Origin: Vibrio rotiferianus CAIM 577 = LMG 21460
Lineage (GTDB): Bacteria > Pseudomonadota > Gammaproteobacteria > Enterobacterales > Vibrionaceae
NCBI RefSeq assembly: GCF_002741985.1
Contig: NZ_APHW01000101.1
Location: 62,001-126,000, forward strand
Direction of reading: 5' to 3'
DNA: 64,000 nt
Shown: positions 1 to 9,349 of the stretch, piece after piece
Position numbering within the stretch: position 1 is the first letter of the stretch
Layout: each line of letters opens with the position of its first letter
The notes under the pieces: generated by a model
What the model saw: only the letters and a program-made list of their open reading frames with translations
What the model was told of the DNA's origin: nothing
The model's database searches: none
Program-made: the position numbers and the translations under genes

Positions 1-1637
1 TCCGCACTTACTTCATAAGTTTGTGGATCAACGGTCAGTTCAGGACACACGTCGTTGTGCTTCATGTCTTGTTTGGTCTTGTTACGAACGTCTTTACACG
101 CAACAAGCGGGCTGTTCAGACCCAGTTTTTCTTCTAGGCCAGTGTTCATCGCAGCTTGGCTGACAAACGTCATGCGCGTTGCTGATACTGCGCGACCCAA
201 AGAGCCGAACATGTTGCGGTAATGCACCGGTTGAGGCGTTGAGATTGCCGCGTTTGGATCGCCCATCGCAGCGCCTGCGATCATGCCACCTTTCAAGATG
301 ATAGATGGTTTAACGCCGAAGAATGCTGGTTTCCAAAGCACTAAGTCGGCGAATTTACCCACTTCAATCGAGCCAACTTCGTGTGCGATACCGTGAGTGA
401 TGGCTGGGTTGATGGTGTATTTCGCGATGTAGCGCTTCGCACGGAAGTTATCTGCGCCAAGATCTTGGTCTTCAGGAAGAAGACCGCGCTGTACTCGCAT
501 CTTGTTTGCTGTCTGCCAAGTACGACATACCACTTCACCTACACGTCCCATTGCTTGTGAATCTGATGACATCATCGAGATCACGCCCATATCGTGAAGA
601 ATGTCTTCTGCGGCAATACTTTCGCGACGAATACGAGAGTCAGCAAATGCAACGTCTTCAGGGATGTTTGGATCTAGGTGGTGACACTCCATCAACATAT
701 CCAAGTGCTCATCAACAGTATTGATGGTGTACGGACGCGTTGGGTTTGTTGAAGAAGGCAGTACATTTGGTAGTGCACAAGCTGCAATGATGTCTGGAGC
801 GTGACCACCGCCCGCACCTTCCGTGTGGTAGGTATGGATACAACGATCTTTAAATGCAGCCAACGTATCTTGTAGGAAACCTGATTCGTTCAAGCTATCT
901 GAGTGAAGCGCAACCTGAACATCGTAGCGATCTGCTACGTTTAAGGCGTTGTTTATACATGCCGCTGTTGCACCAAAGTCTTCGTGGATCTTCAGGCTCA
1001 TCGCGCCCGCTTTAACTTGTTGCTCAAGCGCTTCAGGCGTACTTGCACTGCCTTTACCTAGTAGACCGATGTTCATTGGTAGATCATCGACCGCTTGCAT
1101 CATCTTGCCGATGTGCCAAGGACCCGATGTGCTGGTTGTCGCTAGACTGCCTGTTGCAGGACCCGTACCGCCACCAATCATGGTCGTTACACCGCTCATC
1201 AGCGCTTCATCAATCTGTTGCGGACAGATAAAGTGGATATGTGTATCGATACCACCTGCGGTTAGAATTTGGTTCTCACCTGCGATGATTTCAGTACCAG
1301 GGCCAATGATGATATCAACATTAGGCTGTACGTCTGGGTTACCCGCTTTACCAATTGCCGCGATACGACCTTGCTTAAGACCAACGTCAGCTTTAACGAT
1401 GCCCCAGTAATCCATGATGATAACGTTAGTAATAACCGTATCCATTACTGCGTCATCACAACGTTGGCTCTGACCCATACCGTCACGGATGACTTTACCG
1501 CCACCAAATACGACTTCTTCACCGTAGTGCGTGTGGTCTTTTTCAATCTCAATCCATAGCTCTGTATCACCCAGACGGACTTTGTCGCCCGTTGTAGGAC
1601 CGTACATGTCTACATACGCTTGTCTAGAAATCTTCAT
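1..1637 (-). CDS. ureC: Urease alpha subunit UreC (3' end beyond window)
   Basis: Catalytic subunit of urease, which hydrolyses urea to ammonia and carbamate with a di-nickel centre. Reading the minus strand from ATG at 1637 (protein begins [20 protein letters not shown]) gives about 545 open codons up to the window edge, so roughly 20 C-terminal residues are missing from the usual ~567. Nickel and active-site motifs are visible: DTHIHF (two His ligands), SLKIHED (the carbamylated Lys), [25 protein letters not shown], the MECHH flap and FADSRIRRE with the Asp ligand. It follows ureB by 11 bases in one operon. The accessory genes ureE, ureF and ureG are not seen and would lie to the left of the window. 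No stop or frameshift was noticed. Confidence 0.97.
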   Translation of the reverse strand, partial: MKISRQAYVDMYGPTTGDKVRLGDTELWIEIEKDHTHYGEEVVFGGGKVIRDGMGQSQRCDDAVMDTVITNVIIMDYWGIVKADVGLKQGRIAAIGKAGNPDVQPNVDIIIGPGTEIIAGENQILTAGGIDTHIHFICPQQIDEALMSGVTTMIGGGTGPATGSLATTSTSGPWHIGKMMQAVDDLPMNIGLLGKGSASTPEALEQQVKAGAMSLKIHEDFGATAACINNALNVADRYDVQVALHSDSLNESGFLQDTLAAFKDRCIHTYHTEGAGGGHAPDIIAACALPNVLPSSTNPTRPYTINTVDEHLDMLMECHHLDPNIPEDVAFADSRIRRESIAAEDILHDMGVISMMSSDSQAMGRVGEVVCRTWQTANKMRVQRGLLPEDQDLGADNFRAKRYIAKYTINPAITHGIAHEVGSIEVGKFADLVLWKPAFFGVKPSIILKGGMIAGAAMGDPNAAISTPQPVHYRNMFGSLGRAVSATRMTFVSQAAMNTGLEEKLGLNSPLVACKDVRNKTKQDMKHNDVCPELTVDPQTYEVSA

Positions 1638-1648
1638 TACTATTACCT

Positions 1649-1969
1649 TTACTTAGAATTGTTATCTAGTGAGCCCATCACGTCGCCACGGAAACCGTAG
1701 ACTTGACGTAAGCCAGCGAACGGAATCAGCTCCACTTCGCGGGTTTGACCTGGTTCGAATCGGATTGACATGCCAGCGGCGATCGCTAGGCGGTGACCGT
1801 AAGCAAGCTCTCGGTCAAAAGATAAAGCGCGATTCGCTTCAGCAAAGTGGTAGTGCGAGCCAACCTGAACAGGGCGGTCACCCGTATTAGAAACTTTCAC
1901 TGGGATCGTTGTGCGGTCAGTACACAGCTCAATGTCATCTGCTTTTAGTTGGTATTCACCTGCAAACAT
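1649..1969 (-). CDS. ureB: Urease beta subunit UreB
   Basis: Small structural subunit of urease, 106 residues, the usual length for a separate bacterial UreB. It begins [18 protein letters not shown] and carries the family pattern [24 protein letters not shown] followed by [15 protein letters not shown]. The start at 1969 is preceded by a good ribosome site (GGAGACC on the minus strand). It lies 10 bases after ureA and 11 before ureC, so ureA, ureB and ureC are co-transcribed. Separate A and B subunits are typical of proteobacterial ureases, as opposed to the fused form in Helicobacter. Confidence 0.97.
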   Translation of the reverse strand: MFAGEYQLKADDIELCTDRTTIPVKVSNTGDRPVQVGSHYHFAEANRALSFDRELAYGHRLAIAAGMSIRFEPGQTREVELIPFAGLRQVYGFRGDVMGSLDNNSK

Positions 1970-1979
1970 GGCGGTCTCC

Positions 1980-2282
1980 TTAAATAATCGGGTTATGCAC
2001 AGTCACTAGCTTTGTGCCGTCAGGGAAAGTTGCTTCTACTTGTACTGTTTCAATCATTTCAGCAATGCCAGGCTGAACATCAGCACGAGTTAAGATTTCA
2101 CGACCTGCACTCATCATTTCCGCAACGGTGCGCCCTTCACGTGCACCTTCCATGATTGCGCAGCTGATCAGCGCAACAGATTCTGGGTAATTCAGCTTGA
2201 TGCCTTTTTCTTTGCGTCTTTCAGCAAGCAGACCTGCAGTGAACAAAAGTAATTTGTCTTTATCTCTAGGTGTTAATTCCAT
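1980..2282 (-). CDS. ureA: Urease gamma subunit UreA
   Basis: Smallest structural subunit of urease, 100 residues, the standard length. The sequence [20 protein letters not shown], then [24 protein letters not shown] and [13 protein letters not shown], is diagnostic of the family. It overlaps nothing; ureB starts 10 bases downstream. The 77-base gap to ureD upstream holds a plausible Shine-Dalgarno sequence (GGAGTAAACG before the ATG) but no obvious terminator, so transcription probably continues from ureD. Confidence 0.97.
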   Translation of the reverse strand: MELTPRDKDKLLLFTAGLLAERRKEKGIKLNYPESVALISCAIMEGAREGRTVAEMMSAGREILTRADVQPGIAEMIETVQVEATFPDGTKLVTVHNPII

Positions 2283-2359
2283 CGTTTACTCCGTTTCATG
2301 ATTTTCAATATAAAATCGCGTTATTAGGTGTTTAATAAGGCGTTATAATTCGAGTTTGA

Positions 2360-3268
2360 TTAAGTCAGCCAGATTCTTGGTATCACCGGCTCCATACCAA
2401 TGAGCAGCGGACGCAATACCTCTCTCGCTTGTTGGAACAAGTCCCAAACTTCGTTTCTTTCGGTACCGAGATAACGGATGACCAACACGCCACGTCGCTC
2501 ACTCACCGCCCAGCGATCGGATGCTGGCATGTGCTCTCGAAGTGCTAAGATGGCTTGTTTTGGATCGTCTAGACCCACCGCCCACATATTGGCGTGAACC
2601 GTTGAACCACCTTGTCCCCACTTACCGAGAAAACGCGGATGAGTCGGGTCGACCGTTTGTCTTTCAAGCCACAGCGGTTTGCCATTTTGGTAGAGGTTAA
2701 ATTGTTGAGTGATGCATCCACTGTTGAATGGCAACTCACTAGCAGGTCGCCCTAGAACGGTAATTTCCCAGCCAAGACACTTGGCATTTGTACCCAAGTT
2801 AATCGTGCAAGTTTGGTCACCAATAGAACCATCAAAAGCAATCGACTCTTGAGGAAGCCACTCTAAAATGGCGTTATCCTCAACATCCAAGTTGGTGTGT
2901 TGTTTCCACGGCACCAAGTTGCGGTCGGCTTTGTACAGCTTGTTTGCGGCGGGGGTTGTCACTAAAGCGTGAGCGTCACTTTGTACACCAATATTGAAGT
3001 TCAGCTCGTCACCACTCACCAAGCCACCAGGCGGGTGCAGAATGTAGACATGGCAACAGCCATCTTTGCCCTCAGGATAGAAAGGTCTTTGGACAATCAG
3101 GGGTCCAAAGTGTCGTAGGGTATTTAATCGTGTGACACTAGAATTGCCTTCAGCATGAGCACCAAATTTTAATGTCAAAGACGCTAACCACTGACGATTG
3201 AGACCAAAACCTTGTTCAACACGAGGTGTATTGGTTTTGTCAGTCGTTGTCGTTTGGAAATCTGTCAT
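2360..3268 (-). CDS. ureD: Urease accessory protein UreD
   Basis: Scaffold protein that binds apo-urease and, with UreF and UreG, helps insert nickel; 302 residues, within the usual UreD range. Recognisable stretches are LTLKFGAHAEGNSSVTRL, GPLIVQRPFYPEGKDGCCHV, LHPPGGLVSGDEL and LVTTPAANKLYK, all characteristic of UreD. It is the first gene of the minus-strand urease operon (D-A-B-C order, as in the Proteus and Klebsiella type clusters). The operon promoter should lie in the gene-free stretch to its right, facing an AraC-type regulator gene transcribed in the same direction. Confidence 0.96.
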   Translation of the reverse strand: MTDFQTTTTDKTNTPRVEQGFGLNRQWLASLTLKFGAHAEGNSSVTRLNTLRHFGPLIVQRPFYPEGKDGCCHVYILHPPGGLVSGDELNFNIGVQSDAHALVTTPAANKLYKADRNLVPWKQHTNLDVEDNAILEWLPQESIAFDGSIGDQTCTINLGTNAKCLGWEITVLGRPASELPFNSGCITQQFNLYQNGKPLWLERQTVDPTHPRFLGKWGQGGSTVHANMWAVGLDDPKQAILALREHMPASDRWAVSERRGVLVIRYLGTERNEVWDLFQQAREVLRPLLIGMEPVIPRIWLT

Positions 3269-3728
3269 ATGAACATACCTTTCTACCTACCTTTAAATTA
3301 AAAATTAGGATTAAAATGCTTATTACTGTTTCACTGGTAACGAGTGAAATAGGTCAAACTTCAACGAATAACGCTGAATAGGAATAGAAATCACGAGTAA
3401 TAAATAACGCCTAGTGAAAAAAGAGATACTTAATAATTCTCTTCTTTAATTTCACCTATAGCGTCACTATTAATAAACTTACACAATTACATGGATTTCT
3501 ATATCGATGCTGTAACGAATGGACACAATATACAGGAATCAAGCGGAGTCTAAATTAGACATTTTGCCCAAAAGATTACAATATAAATGTCAGCATCACT
3601 TCATTATTAATGGAATGTTTAAAACTATTTCAGCGTTACTAAATAAAAAATATAAACAGTGAATTTACTCACAATTTCTATCATTGCTAAACGATGAGAT
3701 AAGAGTGAATTACCGGAAACCGACAAAC
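3269..3728. other. Gene-free AT-rich stretch upstream of ureD
   Basis: This 460-base stretch lies between the AraC-type gene and ureD and should hold the urease operon promoter. It is strongly AT-rich. I see no clear terminator hairpin and cannot place a -35/-10 pair or an activator site with confidence. If the adjacent AraC-type protein is a UreR-like urea-responsive activator, its site would be expected here. Confidence 0.4.
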
Positions 3729-4562
3729 TTAAACAATGGATTTTCTGAAGCGGCTTCTGAACTGTTGAGGGGTGGTCTGCTTATTTTTTTTAAACACAGT
3801 GCAGAAATAGGCAGAGCTCTTAAATCCACTCAGGTTGCTTATCTTCAATATGCTGAAGTTACTAAACTTCAGATACCGAATCGCGACATTGAGCCTCACC
3901 TCGTTGAGGATGCAAGAGAAAGACTTCTGCTCTGCTGATAACCCTCTCCTCAAGGTAGAGATGCTGGTCGCCATAGACAGAGCCGCCGCCTCAAGCGTCC
4001 AATGCTTCCTCGGCTCACGCATAAGCAGATTGGACAATCTCTCAGAAACCGACAGATCAGTTTTCATGTTTAAGACGATATTGATGTCTTTGTTTTCCAG
4101 ATGTAGGTGAATCAGAAGTTCAACCACACTCTGTCTAAGCAGTGCTTTGTTCAACCGCCCCATACAACGGTGCCCATCAACGACGCGATTCATTAAAAAA
4201 ACATCACAAAAATCTTTGTTATGAGCTTTTAAGAAATTTCTGCCATCACTTGAACGACACAATTTTCTATTTCTCTTATCAAAGATAAACTTGTTTAACT
4301 CATAAAGGTCTTGCTTAATAAATCCAATATCAAAATCATTTAAGCTAATGAAATCTAATTCTGACCGTTCGGTTAATTTTGATATATTAACGTAAACAAA
4401 CGAGTTTTTTGGAATGATAATTAAGCTATCGTTAAACTCCTGAACGGGAGAACCATTAATATTAATCTCTCCTTGATAACCTGAGACTCTGGCAAATATC
4501 GTCTTTTTAGTTCTGTAATTGTGTAGCCTAAAATTGCTGGCATTAATATTATGAAAAAACAT
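3729..4562 (-). CDS. AraC-family transcriptional regulator, possible urease activator
   Basis: DNA-binding regulator of about 277 residues. The C-terminal third has the AraC double helix-turn-helix: RKHWTLEAAALSMATSISTL, then ILKISNLSGFKSSAYFCTVF and TTPQQFRSRF. The N-terminal ~170 residues would be the sensing or dimerisation part and match no ligand domain that I can name. ATG at 4562 (MFFHNINASNF) is chosen because the paralogue at 8.8 kb starts with the same MFFH; a TTG three codons earlier is possible. It sits directly upstream of ureD on the same strand. In Proteus and reported Vibrio urease clusters an AraC-type activator, UreR, adjoins ureD, so a UreR role is plausible but inferred from position only. 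The gene is AT-rich compared with the urease genes. Confidence 0.85.
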   Translation of the reverse strand: MFFHNINASNFRLHNYRTKKTIFARVSGYQGEININGSPVQEFNDSLIIIPKNSFVYVNISKLTERSELDFISLNDFDIGFIKQDLYELNKFIFDKRNRKLCRSSDGRNFLKAHNKDFCDVFLMNRVVDGHRCMGRLNKALLRQSVVELLIHLHLENKDINIVLNMKTDLSVSERLSNLLMREPRKHWTLEAAALSMATSISTLRRGLSAEQKSFSCILNEVRLNVAIRYLKFSNFSILKISNLSGFKSSAYFCTVFKKNKQTTPQQFRSRFRKSIV

Positions 4563-4781
4563 TGCTATCAAATAATTAACATCTATATACTGTCAAGCAT
4601 ACTAGCAAGATAGTCGATTCTTTGTGCGACATGTATAGATAATCAATCCATAAATGAAGTTATATGACTTCAAATCTAAATCACTCCCCTACCCTTGTAG
4701 AAAACTGGTCGCAGTGCCATCGTGAAGATGGCGTGATTTGATAGGAAAGGATAGTATGCCGGCGAAAAGCGAGGAACTCGG

Positions 4782-5891
4782 CTAGCATAAATGGAACTTC
4801 TTGGTGTTAGCCTCAGTTAGGCTTGTGACCACCCCTTCTTCTTCAAGCAGAGACAGCGCTTTTTCGATGGGCAGTCTTAACAACCCTAGCTTTATCATTA
4901 ACGTATCGACCGATACCGAAGCGCCGCCGATAGATGACAAGCACTGAACAATGCAATCTCTGGTCTTATTATTTGACTCGTAACCACTGGCAAAACGCCT
5001 TTTGACGGCGACCTTCTCTTGCTTGCTCTTACATTGATTACCCAAATCCATACGAAACCAATTTAAGTCTTCCAATAACACGTTATATGGGTCGCCCAAG
5101 TTATCAATGACAACGAACTGATCATCCGTTGAGTTGATCACGGTGTAATCCACACCCTCCGATATTCTTGTCTCGCTCGGTGTTTTAATACTCGAGTAAA
5201 AGCGAATGGTGTCACCAAGCAAGCTATCACTCTCTTTCTCCAACTTGCCCGTAGCGACAGCCAAACCAACATCAATCAACTTATAGAATTCACGCACGAT
5301 TTTGTGTTTTGGCTGATAGGCACAGTCTAAGTTCAGCTCGCAGGTTGCACAGTGATAATGACATTTACATTGGATGTAGGATTGGTTGTCACCATCATAG
5401 ACCCAGTTATTGCGATAATTAATGTAATACATACTGCCCAGCCCCGAGTGGATCACATTCACCTTGTTATTTTTTACCAACCGACTCATGGTGGTAACGA
5501 GCGTCTCTTGGTCATAAGCCCCCTTGATATAAAGGTTTTGAGAGAGCTCTTTTAGGCTCACCTTCTGCTCAGAGTTAAATAAATAATCGATAATTTGATT
5601 CTCTAAATCAGCGAAGGTGTCATCTTCTTTTTCTTCAAATTCCTTTTTGAACTTTCGAACCAGAATTCTTAATTTGTCCTTAGCGAGACGTATCACTTGA
5701 GCCTTGGAGATATCATGTGTTGGTTCTAACAAGGAATAGAGCTCAAACCCCGCGCCTTCAAACTGTAGGGTGCGACATAAGCCTTGCCTTAACGTTCTAA
5801 TTTCTTTATTTTTTCTCCCATCCACAGCATGAACACGCAAGATAAAGTGATTAATCTCTTTCGCAAAAAATACCAATTTCATAATCGTCAT
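4782..5891 (-). CDS. Unrecognised 369-residue protein with Cys cluster and winged-helix-like segments
   Basis: I do not recognise this protein. It is soluble, with no signal peptide or membrane segment. Residues ~98-158 look like a winged helix (LENQIIDYLFNSEQKVSLKE onward), and the last ~60 residues (TRDCIVQCLSSIGGASVSVD onward) look like a second one. Between them lies a compact cysteine group at residues 175, 177, 181, 184 and 190 (CKCHYHCATCELNLDC) that could hold zinc or an iron-sulphur cluster. It begins 55 bases after trkH on the same strand, so the two are probably co-transcribed. A transcription regulator or a partner of TrkH are both possible; neither is shown. The reading frame is intact and AT-rich. 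Confidence 0.75.
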   Translation of the reverse strand: MTIMKLVFFAKEINHFILRVHAVDGRKNKEIRTLRQGLCRTLQFEGAGFELYSLLEPTHDISKAQVIRLAKDKLRILVRKFKKEFEEKEDDTFADLENQIIDYLFNSEQKVSLKELSQNLYIKGAYDQETLVTTMSRLVKNNKVNVIHSGLGSMYYINYRNNWVYDGDNQSYIQCKCHYHCATCELNLDCAYQPKHKIVREFYKLIDVGLAVATGKLEKESDSLLGDTIRFYSSIKTPSETRISEGVDYTVINSTDDQFVVIDNLGDPYNVLLEDLNWFRMDLGNQCKSKQEKVAVKRRFASGYESNNKTRDCIVQCLSSIGGASVSVDTLMIKLGLLRLPIEKALSLLEEEGVVTSLTEANTKKFHLC

Positions 5892-5946
5892 TTAAAAATA
5901 AAAACCTGAGGAGCTCACCAAGTGAGTGTTAGAAAAATCGGCGAGG

Positions 5947-7392
5947 TTAAATACGCCAGAAACAAGGAGACAAAACGACCACAATGGTGAGGATCTCTAG
6001 GCGTCCCATTAGCATTCCGAGGCTCAAGATCCATTTTGCTGCGTCTGGCAGTGTCGAGAAATTACCAGTAGGGCCAATAATGGAACCAAGACCAGGACCA
6101 ACATTCGCCACCGAAGTAATGGCACCGGACAAGCTAGTGACAGGGTCTAAGCCAATGATTGCCAATAGCATTGCGATAAAGATAATCGTTAATGCATAAA
6201 CAAAAGCGAATGCCGTTACACCTTGCACAATACTGTCTGACAAACGCGCTTTGTTGTAACGCAAGGTAAAGACGCCAGAAGGGTGTACCAACTGAAAAAC
6301 CTGTTTTTTAAGGAGTGAGGTCGCTATCTGAATTCGGAAGATTTTGAAGCCCCCTGACGTTGAGCCAGAGCACGCGCCCATCAACAGAACGAAGCAAAAC
6401 AAAATGGTTGGTAAACTACCCCAACTGGAGAAATCGTCTAATGCAAAACCCGTGGTGGTCATCACCGTAACGATATTAAAGGTCGCAATACGAATCGCGT
6501 CGATAAACGGATAATCGAGCTTCAATGCCAACCAGCAAGCAACAACCAAACTCAACACAACCACCAACTTAAAATAAGCTCTGATTTGCGCGTCTTTCAC
6601 TAAGCAAGAGAGACTCTTTTGGTTGATTGCTGCCACAAATTGAATGAATGGCATACCACCCGCAAACATAAAGATGATCGCTACCCAATGAGCCATTGGC
6701 GAGAAGCCATTCATAGAACCATCGGTCGTTGAATACCCTCCGGTAGAGACGGTGGTCAGTGCGTGGTTGATTGCATCAAATACAGTCATGCCAGATAGCA
6801 AGTAGCTCATCACACAAAGAAAAGTCAGCAGCAGATAAACTGATAAAATACTCTTGGCAACACTCTTCATTCGAGGCGCACTTTTTGTAGACCAATCAGA
6901 GGATTCGGTTTGGAAAAGTCGCATTCCACCAACATTGATCATGGGTAGAATGGCGATAGCCATCACGATGAACCCTACGCCACCAAACCACTGGAGCAGC
7001 GAACGCCAAAGCAATATGCTGGGTGCCATGTTATCAAGACCTGCAAGAACCGTAGACCCAGTCGTGGTGATACCAGACATGGTTTCAAAATAAGCGTTGG
7101 TGAAGCTGATTTCATTGATGAATACAAAGGGAAGTGACGCAAACGCGCTGCCTAGAACCCAGACTAGCGTGGTGATCAAAAACGCATCTTTTACCTTGAG
7201 AGCGATTGACGTTTTTCCTCCAATCGCCACGCACACTAATCCCCCAACATGGGTAATGGTTGCTGATAAACCAAAATCTAACGCCCCTTGAGTCCCTGTC
7301 ACTACAGCCATCAAAAAAGGGATATACATAAATAATGCGAGTTTAGATAACAGGAATCCCAAAACGAGAAACACTGGCTTATAGCTAATCAT
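5947..7392 (-). CDS. trkH: TrkH-type potassium uptake membrane protein
   Basis: Ion-conducting subunit of a Trk/Ktr potassium uptake system in the inner membrane, 481 residues, the usual TrkH length. The repeated pore-loop glycines are visible: MSGITTTGSTVL, TTVSTGGYSTTDGS, VMTTTGFALDDFSS and VGPGLGSIIGPTG, with SGSTSGGFK between the third and fourth repeats. About ten hydrophobic segments alternate with these loops. Such proteins normally work with a cytosolic TrkA, which binds nucleotide through RCK domains. No trkA is nearby; instead the next gene is the 369-residue Cys-cluster protein. This is probably an extra TrkH carried by the acquired region rather than the housekeeping copy, which is an inference. 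Confidence 0.93.
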   Translation of the reverse strand: MISYKPVFLVLGFLLSKLALFMYIPFLMAVVTGTQGALDFGLSATITHVGGLVCVAIGGKTSIALKVKDAFLITTLVWVLGSAFASLPFVFINEISFTNAYFETMSGITTTGSTVLAGLDNMAPSILLWRSLLQWFGGVGFIVMAIAILPMINVGGMRLFQTESSDWSTKSAPRMKSVAKSILSVYLLLTFLCVMSYLLSGMTVFDAINHALTTVSTGGYSTTDGSMNGFSPMAHWVAIIFMFAGGMPFIQFVAAINQKSLSCLVKDAQIRAYFKLVVVLSLVVACWLALKLDYPFIDAIRIATFNIVTVMTTTGFALDDFSSWGSLPTILFCFVLLMGACSGSTSGGFKIFRIQIATSLLKKQVFQLVHPSGVFTLRYNKARLSDSIVQGVTAFAFVYALTIIFIAMLLAIIGLDPVTSLSGAITSVANVGPGLGSIIGPTGNFSTLPDAAKWILSLGMLMGRLEILTIVVVLSPCFWRI

Positions 7393-7638
7393 TAAAAATC
7401 AGTTCATTTATTCTTACCAATAACTTTATTATTTATTCAATTTTCCAATTAAATTCAATTGATATATAAGGTTTAATCAATGACAGATACAATATGAGCA
7501 AAAAGATAAATTATGATATTTATTAGGAAGAAACATCAAAACACAATAGACAGATAGCGCAATGACTTATTCTTATAGTTTCGTTACATTGATATAAACA
7601 ACTAATTAAGAACAATCTAAATTAATACTTATAACTTT

Positions 7639-7968
7639 ATGTTTCTGCCTAAAAAGATCCCTCTATTACCTAGTTATTCGATGTCGAGTAACTGCTATAT
7701 AAACACAGACTTTTCATCACCCTTGAGCAATTGCAGTGAAAAGATTCAAATTACATCTTGTTTTACAACGGTTTATATCAAGTTATACAAAACCACCACT
7801 GATTTATATCTCTCGAAGTTTTCTTTGCCATTAAGCTCCATCATGAGCGATGGACTCATCATTTCACTCGACATTCTGCTCAAGAAAAATGACGATACTC
7901 TATCTTCCATGGATAAAGATTTACTAACCCATGCCATCTACTTTTTTAGGTCTCAGTTCTCAAACTAA
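7639..7968 (+). CDS. Hypothetical protein, 109 residues, doubtful
   Basis: An open frame of 109 codons on the plus strand, facing the broken AraC gene. No family is recognised. The composition is rich in Ser, Thr, Leu and Lys, with no signal peptide or clear membrane segment. An internal ATG at 7681 (MSSNCYINTDF) is an alternative start. No strong ribosome site is seen for either. The upstream 240 bases are very AT-rich. It could be a small regulator of the acquired region, a remnant, or chance. Confidence 0.4.
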   Translation: MFLPKKIPLLPSYSMSSNCYINTDFSSPLSNCSEKIQITSCFTTVYIKLYKTTTDLYLSKFSLPLSSIMSDGLIISLDILLKKNDDTLSSMDKDLLTHAIYFFRSQFSN

Positions 7969-7995
7969 CGCTGAGCTACCACATAACCATCGCCA

Positions 7996-8807
7996 TTAGA
8001 CATTGTTTTCTTTGGAGTTTTTTCTGAACTCCTGAGGCGTTACACCATACTTCTTCTTAAAGATCGTACAAAAGTACGCCGAGCTATTGAAACCACTGAG
8101 TTCACTGATTTTTAAAACATTGTATGACGTGAACGTTAAGTAGTTGATGGAGATACCTAACCTTACATCATTGAGGATGTGCGAGAAGGCTCCACCTTCC
8201 TTAGAGAGGTTTCTACGTAACGTAGAAGGGCTGGTAAACATACAACTCGCCGCCAAGTCTAACGTCCATTTCTTCGTTGGTTCAGACATAAACAGCTTAG
8301 CTAAACGAGAAGACAACGATATGTGATAATCACTGTTAAACAATATGCTGACATCCACGCCTTTTTTATACAGCAATAATACCAAGTGAAAGATACTCTG
8401 CTTCAATGCGATATTTTTAATGCTTTTCAGCTTTTGGCAATTGTTAAGTTGTCTATTTGAGTAAAAAATTTCACACAGTTCTTTACTCTTATAAAGAATA
8501 AATGACTCATTCTTGTTTTTGTTTAAGATGAGATCATTAAGCTTTTCGAGCTTCACTTTCATCTTTTTGATGTCAGTCTTGTTGAGAGTCACGACCTCAA
8601 ATGAGCTCTCATCACCCTGCCTAAGCAGATCGCACTCCACCATCCCCCCCCTTCCGGGATAACCAGTAAGCTATTGTTAAACAATGACACTTCGTTTCCG
8701 TTAATGGCGATGAACCCTTGGTAATTGGAGATCCGAACGAGTAAGCTCCTTTTCGAACGGTAGGGTTTCAATGTGACTTTCTTTGATTGAACTTGATGGA
8801 AAAACAT
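7996..8807 (-). pseudogene. AraC-family regulator frameshifted at a G8 run
   Basis: Two overlapping frames together make one AraC-type regulator that is a paralogue of the gene at 3729-4562. The first part starts at 8807 (MFFHQVQSKKVTLKPYRSKR) and shares MFFH, YR.K, YQG, ING and IIP-like positions with the paralogue. It runs into a tract of eight C on the plus strand (8644-8651) and then into nonsense ending about 8589. The second part continues in another frame to 7996 with the double helix-turn-helix (KKWTLDLAASCMFTSPSTLR, VLKISELSGFNSSAYFCTIF, VTPQEFRK). Nine or six G in the tract would restore one ~270-residue frame. This may be a real pseudogene, slipped-strand on/off switching, or a base-calling error in the homopolymer. 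Confidence 0.85.
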
Positions 8808-9145
8808 ATGCGAATAACCTGATGCTTTTTTCTGAGAGTATCACTCCCCTCACTGAAAACAGCATGTGCCATAATCAATGAGATATTTTCAAAATAATAT
8901 GATGGTATTTCTACATTTCGTATTTATTGGTGTATTTTCTGGTAAAAAAACGCAGTTAACATGATAAGCGGCTGTTTATTATAGAAAACAGACAGAAAAT
9001 TCTGCCTTTGTTATTTAATAACTCATAATAACAACCATTTTATTATTCGCTCATTCGATATAACACAGCTAGGTTGGTACACTATCCAGGTTTCTGTTTA
9101 TATTTTTTAGATCACCTGAGATATACCATTTTTTTCGAAGGAATT

Positions 9146-9349
9146 ATGGAGCGAATTATTCGATTTTTTACTTTCGGTCTTTGGGGAACGAAAGAGGAAC
9201 GGCACCTTTCAAGAAAGATCAATCATTCTTACACATCATTAAAAGTCGTTGGCAGGGGAACCGTGTTTATATCTGCCAAAGAGGTTCATCAAGACCTAAT
9301 GACGAACAATATTTATGAAAGAGCTCGGTTACTCGTTGAGGAGAAATAG
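9146..9349 (+). CDS. Small hypothetical protein, 67 residues
   Basis: Short protein starting MERIIRFFTFGLWGTKEERH. ATG at 9146 is chosen over an earlier in-frame codon because GAAGGA lies just upstream. It is basic, with a short hydrophobic N-terminal patch but no convincing membrane helix. No family is recognised. Its stop directly abuts the TTG start of the following membrane-protein gene, so the two are translationally linked and probably work together. Confidence 0.6.
   Translation: MERIIRFFTFGLWGTKEERHLSRKINHSYTSLKVVGRGTVFISAKEVHQDLMTNNIYERARLLVEEK

Noticed and set aside
949..1559. Plus-strand open frames of 96 and 153 codons
   Set aside because: They lie wholly antisense to ureC, whose active-site motifs are intact.
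3684..4110. Plus-strand frames of 84 and 91 codons
   Set aside because: Antisense to the AraC-type gene; no ribosome site or family match.
3729..4562. Naming this gene ureR outright
   Set aside because: Position fits, but the sequence was not recognised as UreR specifically and the paralogue at 8 kb makes the choice uncertain.
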